Part shown: positions 61,683-64,000 of the stretch, piece after piece
Layout of the letters: each line of letters begins with the position of its first letter
How positions within the stretch are numbered: the stretch's first letter is position 1
Assembly (NCBI GenBank): GCA_963969395.1
Contig: OZ017803.1
Coordinates: 10,602,001 to 10,666,000, forward strand
Direction of reading: 5' to 3'
Source of the DNA: Pseudoscleropodium purum
Taxonomy: Eukaryota > Streptophyta > Bryopsida > Hypnales > Brachytheciaceae
DNA length: 64,000 nt
Notes under the pieces: generated by a model
The model's database searches: none
The model's input: the letters and a program-made list of their open reading frames with translations, nothing else
Told to the model about the DNA's origin: nothing
Made by a program: the position numbers and the translations under genes

Positions 61683-62999
61683 TCACATGGTACTCTCCAG
61701 AACAAGAACCAAACTATCACTACCCCCAGCAATCTTTGACAAATCCTTATAAGTCCTCTTATCTGCAAAATACACATTCTCAATGGCAAACACATTGTCC
61801 ATCTCCATATCATTTAGAATGATTGAACCCTTTACTCTCCTTGCCTTACACTTGAATGGCAACCTTGGTTCCATAACTTCCACCTTCGTTGCTCTCGCCT
61901 CCATCACCTTTGCTCTAGCCACTACTGCTATTCCAACTTCTACCTTTGTTGCTTCCTATTCCACTACCACTGCTCTAGCTTCTACCTCTACAGTTCCAAC
62001 CTCCATTGCCACACTTATACATTGCATTTCTTTTATGACTGGCAACAACTCAATCAAAGCCTCCACCATGAATGCTCCATTTTTCACTATTGTTGTTGCT
62101 TCAACATCAACTGTTGGTTTGGCCTCTACCATTGTTCCTTCACCAATCTCATTGGAAGTAGTCTCCACTTCCTTGGTTGTAGCCTCCACCTCCTTCACTC
62201 CATCCTCCAAGCCCTTTGCATTACACTCTATAGAGTTCTCCTTGCTACTGACTTCCATTTTTTTCCCTCATAGTCCTACTAAGCATTATAACCTTGGTTT
62301 AGGCACGACCAAGTTTATACCTCCATCTTGTGGCTTTGGTGCTTTTCTAATCACCAGCCCACAATCTCCCTCCACAAAAACACGTACAAATCCTACCTTT
62401 GGATTTAATCAGTCACGAATGTGAAATCCACCGTCACCAAGGCTGCATTCCTTTGAGGTCACGGCTACTTCCTCCGGCCCTCCCCCATCACCATGTACAC
62501 CTCCTAGTTTAGTAGCCTCCTTGTCTTACAAGTTGGAACTCTTTGGACTTGAATTGGAGGCATTTACAACGTTATCATGCTTTTTTGTAGCATGCTCAAA
62601 CTCAACGTCATTGTCTTCATTGCCTTTTGAAATGGTGGTGCCTAAGCTTGAAGGCAAACAAGGATCTAATTCGTTATTTGATGAGTCTTCACCTGAATCT
62701 AGTTCAAGTTTAGAAGCCTTTACGCTCTTACCATCATCAAAGCACTCCATGATGACCACTTCAACCAATTTTTCTGGCTTCTATGGCTTCTCTTGTACCC
62801 TCAACTGAGTGTTGATGTCCTTACCGGCCTCAAAAGGCCTTCCACCAGACACATCACCATCCCTTCTTGAACAAATCCCTTGACTTATCTCTCCCTCAGC
62901 TAAATGACATGGGCTATTGGGTGTCTTGAGTTCAATGGCAAACTTCAGGGAAGAGCCTACCAAAATACATAGAAGATTAGTTTCTAGCATCCCAAACAC
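61683..62999 (-). pseudogene. Decayed low-complexity ORF, unknown family
   Basis: Minus-strand segments 62999-62781, 62768-62526, about 62425-62290 (GFVRVFVEGDCGLVIRKAPK), 62258-61956 and 61922-61683 follow each other with few stops. The middle is a degenerate repeat of Glu-Val-Glu-Ala-Thr type (EVEATTKEVETT, KVEVMEP), the last part is more complex (NDMEMDNVFAIENVYFAD). The opposite strand is also open for 213 codons (61783-62424) but gives a Ser/Thr/Ala product that mirrors the repeat. Probably a protein of a mobile element; no domain recognised. It may belong with the transposase-like relic upstream, although it is in the opposite orientation. Confidence 0.35.
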
Positions 63000-63240
63000 A
63001 TAGTAGAACTAAACCAAATACATTAGGACTACTAGTGTACTAAGAATATAAGTGTACTAATATTACAAATATACTAAGAATACAAGTGTAATAAAATTGC
63101 AAGTACACTAAGAATATATATACTTAAAATACAAATGTTATAAAAACACAAATGTACTAAAAATACAAATGTACTTAAAATACAAATGTACTAAAAACAA
63201 ATGAAATACAAATATAAAGCGTACAAATAGTACAAGCAAC
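63000..63240. repeat. Minisatellite, unit about 18 bp
   Basis: Diverged copies of AAATACAAATGTACTAA run through the stretch. The same GTAC-rich character is seen in the intron of the transposase-like relic (57630-58604). Confidence 0.75.
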
Positions 63241-64000
63241 ATGGTTATATTTCTGTTACACCCAAACTAGCGGTTCAATAATACTAGTCTGTAGTATTTC
63301 ATGTACTTAGACACCTTCATGAATGAAACACGTGATTACAAAAATTACCTATTGTGGCTCTGCCAAGTACATTTCTATCTGTGAAGCCCATCGTTAGTAC
63401 ATTTACGATGTCATTTGGAAGTACAAAAAACATGCAATATACATGTAACTAAAGAGAAAAGTAATTGAAGATACCATAGTATACAAAAAATACATGAGTA
63501 GATGCCTCAAAAAATAACCAAGTACTATTCTATGGGTATGAAATATAAGGGAAGTTCTCAAAGTGTTTCTTGAGAACAGAAGTGCCTATTCTAAACCACA
63601 AAATACTATTTGGACATCATTGCACTAAGACCACCTCTAAATATATAATACAATATATGTACAAGCACTAAAGTACATGGATTTTATAAAAATTAGAAAC
63701 AAGAAATACAATTACGTATCATAGGTTGCAATGGTAGACTGCAAGGGAGATGTAGGAATAATAATCCCTAATCTTCATAGTTTTCAAATGAAGCACACTA
63801 TTCGAATCACAAGACAAAGCAGGAATTGAAAGGTGAACTTACCAACTACTGGTAACCTTGCCCTAGCTTGGTTCGTTCTTTCCTTCATAATTCGGCTCCT
63901 TTATTCAACCAATCCAAGCATCAACTCCCTCTGTAATAGCTCCACATTTGGCTCTCCCCAACCAAAGTTCTAATGCCATTATAGATGGGATAACTCTCTA
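63241..64000. other. Noncoding stretch to window end
   Basis: AT-rich and still rich in GTACAA words. Nothing else recognised. Confidence 0.4.

Noticed and set aside
61783..62424. A 213-codon Ser/Thr/Ala-rich plus-strand frame.
   Set aside because: It mirrors a degenerate GTTGAAGCC-type repeat; the minus strand has more complex segments upstream and downstream.

Overview
The window is nuclear DNA of a land plant. It holds one clearly intact multi-exon gene, a plant-type FKBP62/ROF1 co-chaperone with three FKBP domains plus TPR. It also holds a decayed receptor-like kinase and one unrecognised GC-richer ORF, set in AT-rich, CpG-poor DNA packed with DNA transposons and repeats. Introns are GT-AG and roughly 75 bp to 1 kb. 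I saw no reverse transcriptase or integrase, no rRNA, tRNA or CRISPR array. The exact lineage cannot be fixed from sequence alone; the mixture of cut-and-paste transposon types is unusual for a flowering plant and would fit a seed-free plant, but that is inference.

Layout. 1-1800: a piggyBac-type transposase pseudogene on the minus strand, with a MITE inside its intron. 3200-6250: two decayed minus-strand ORF regions. 6531-6700: a perfect foldback MITE with a 9-bp target duplication. 9060-10140: DNA rich in degenerate GTCAATTGGTC words. 10394-15758: a receptor-like kinase gene on the plus strand with nine or ten exons and at least two disabling lesions. 15850-16720: a degenerate minisatellite. 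20100-22259: a CpG-retaining island with weak minus-strand exons and the FKBP promoter. 22260-26728: the FKBP gene, 12 exons. 27443-29624: a Tc1-like DD34E element with a broken transposase and inverted ends.

31471-37117: three copies of a roughly 930-bp non-autonomous element that begins and ends at TTAA with CCCCTAAAG termini, the arrangement expected of piggyBac; one copy carries a nested insertion. 39345-40022: three foldback units. 42396-42605: a CACTA-type MITE with a 3-bp TTT duplication; a relative lies in an intron of the kinase. 43169-46258 and 51376-54541: two copies of a long direct repeat. One copy holds an 817-bp insertion with a visible empty site in the other; the other holds a five-unit tandem expansion. 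Between them sit a tandem array (47228-47905) and a 302-codon ORF (47881-48789). 56820-59790: a second, unrelated transposase-like pseudogene with an intron, followed by a three-unit tandem repeat, another decayed ORF region and a minisatellite up to about 63240.

The genes do not form a pathway. The main story is the transposon community: a piggyBac-like transposase relic and matching TTAA-flanked non-autonomous elements in one 37-kb stretch, together with Tc1-like, CACTA-like, 9-bp-duplication and DFxENY-type elements. In the transposase relics nearly all stop codons are one C-to-T change from CAG, CAA or CGA, as expected of methylated, silenced DNA.
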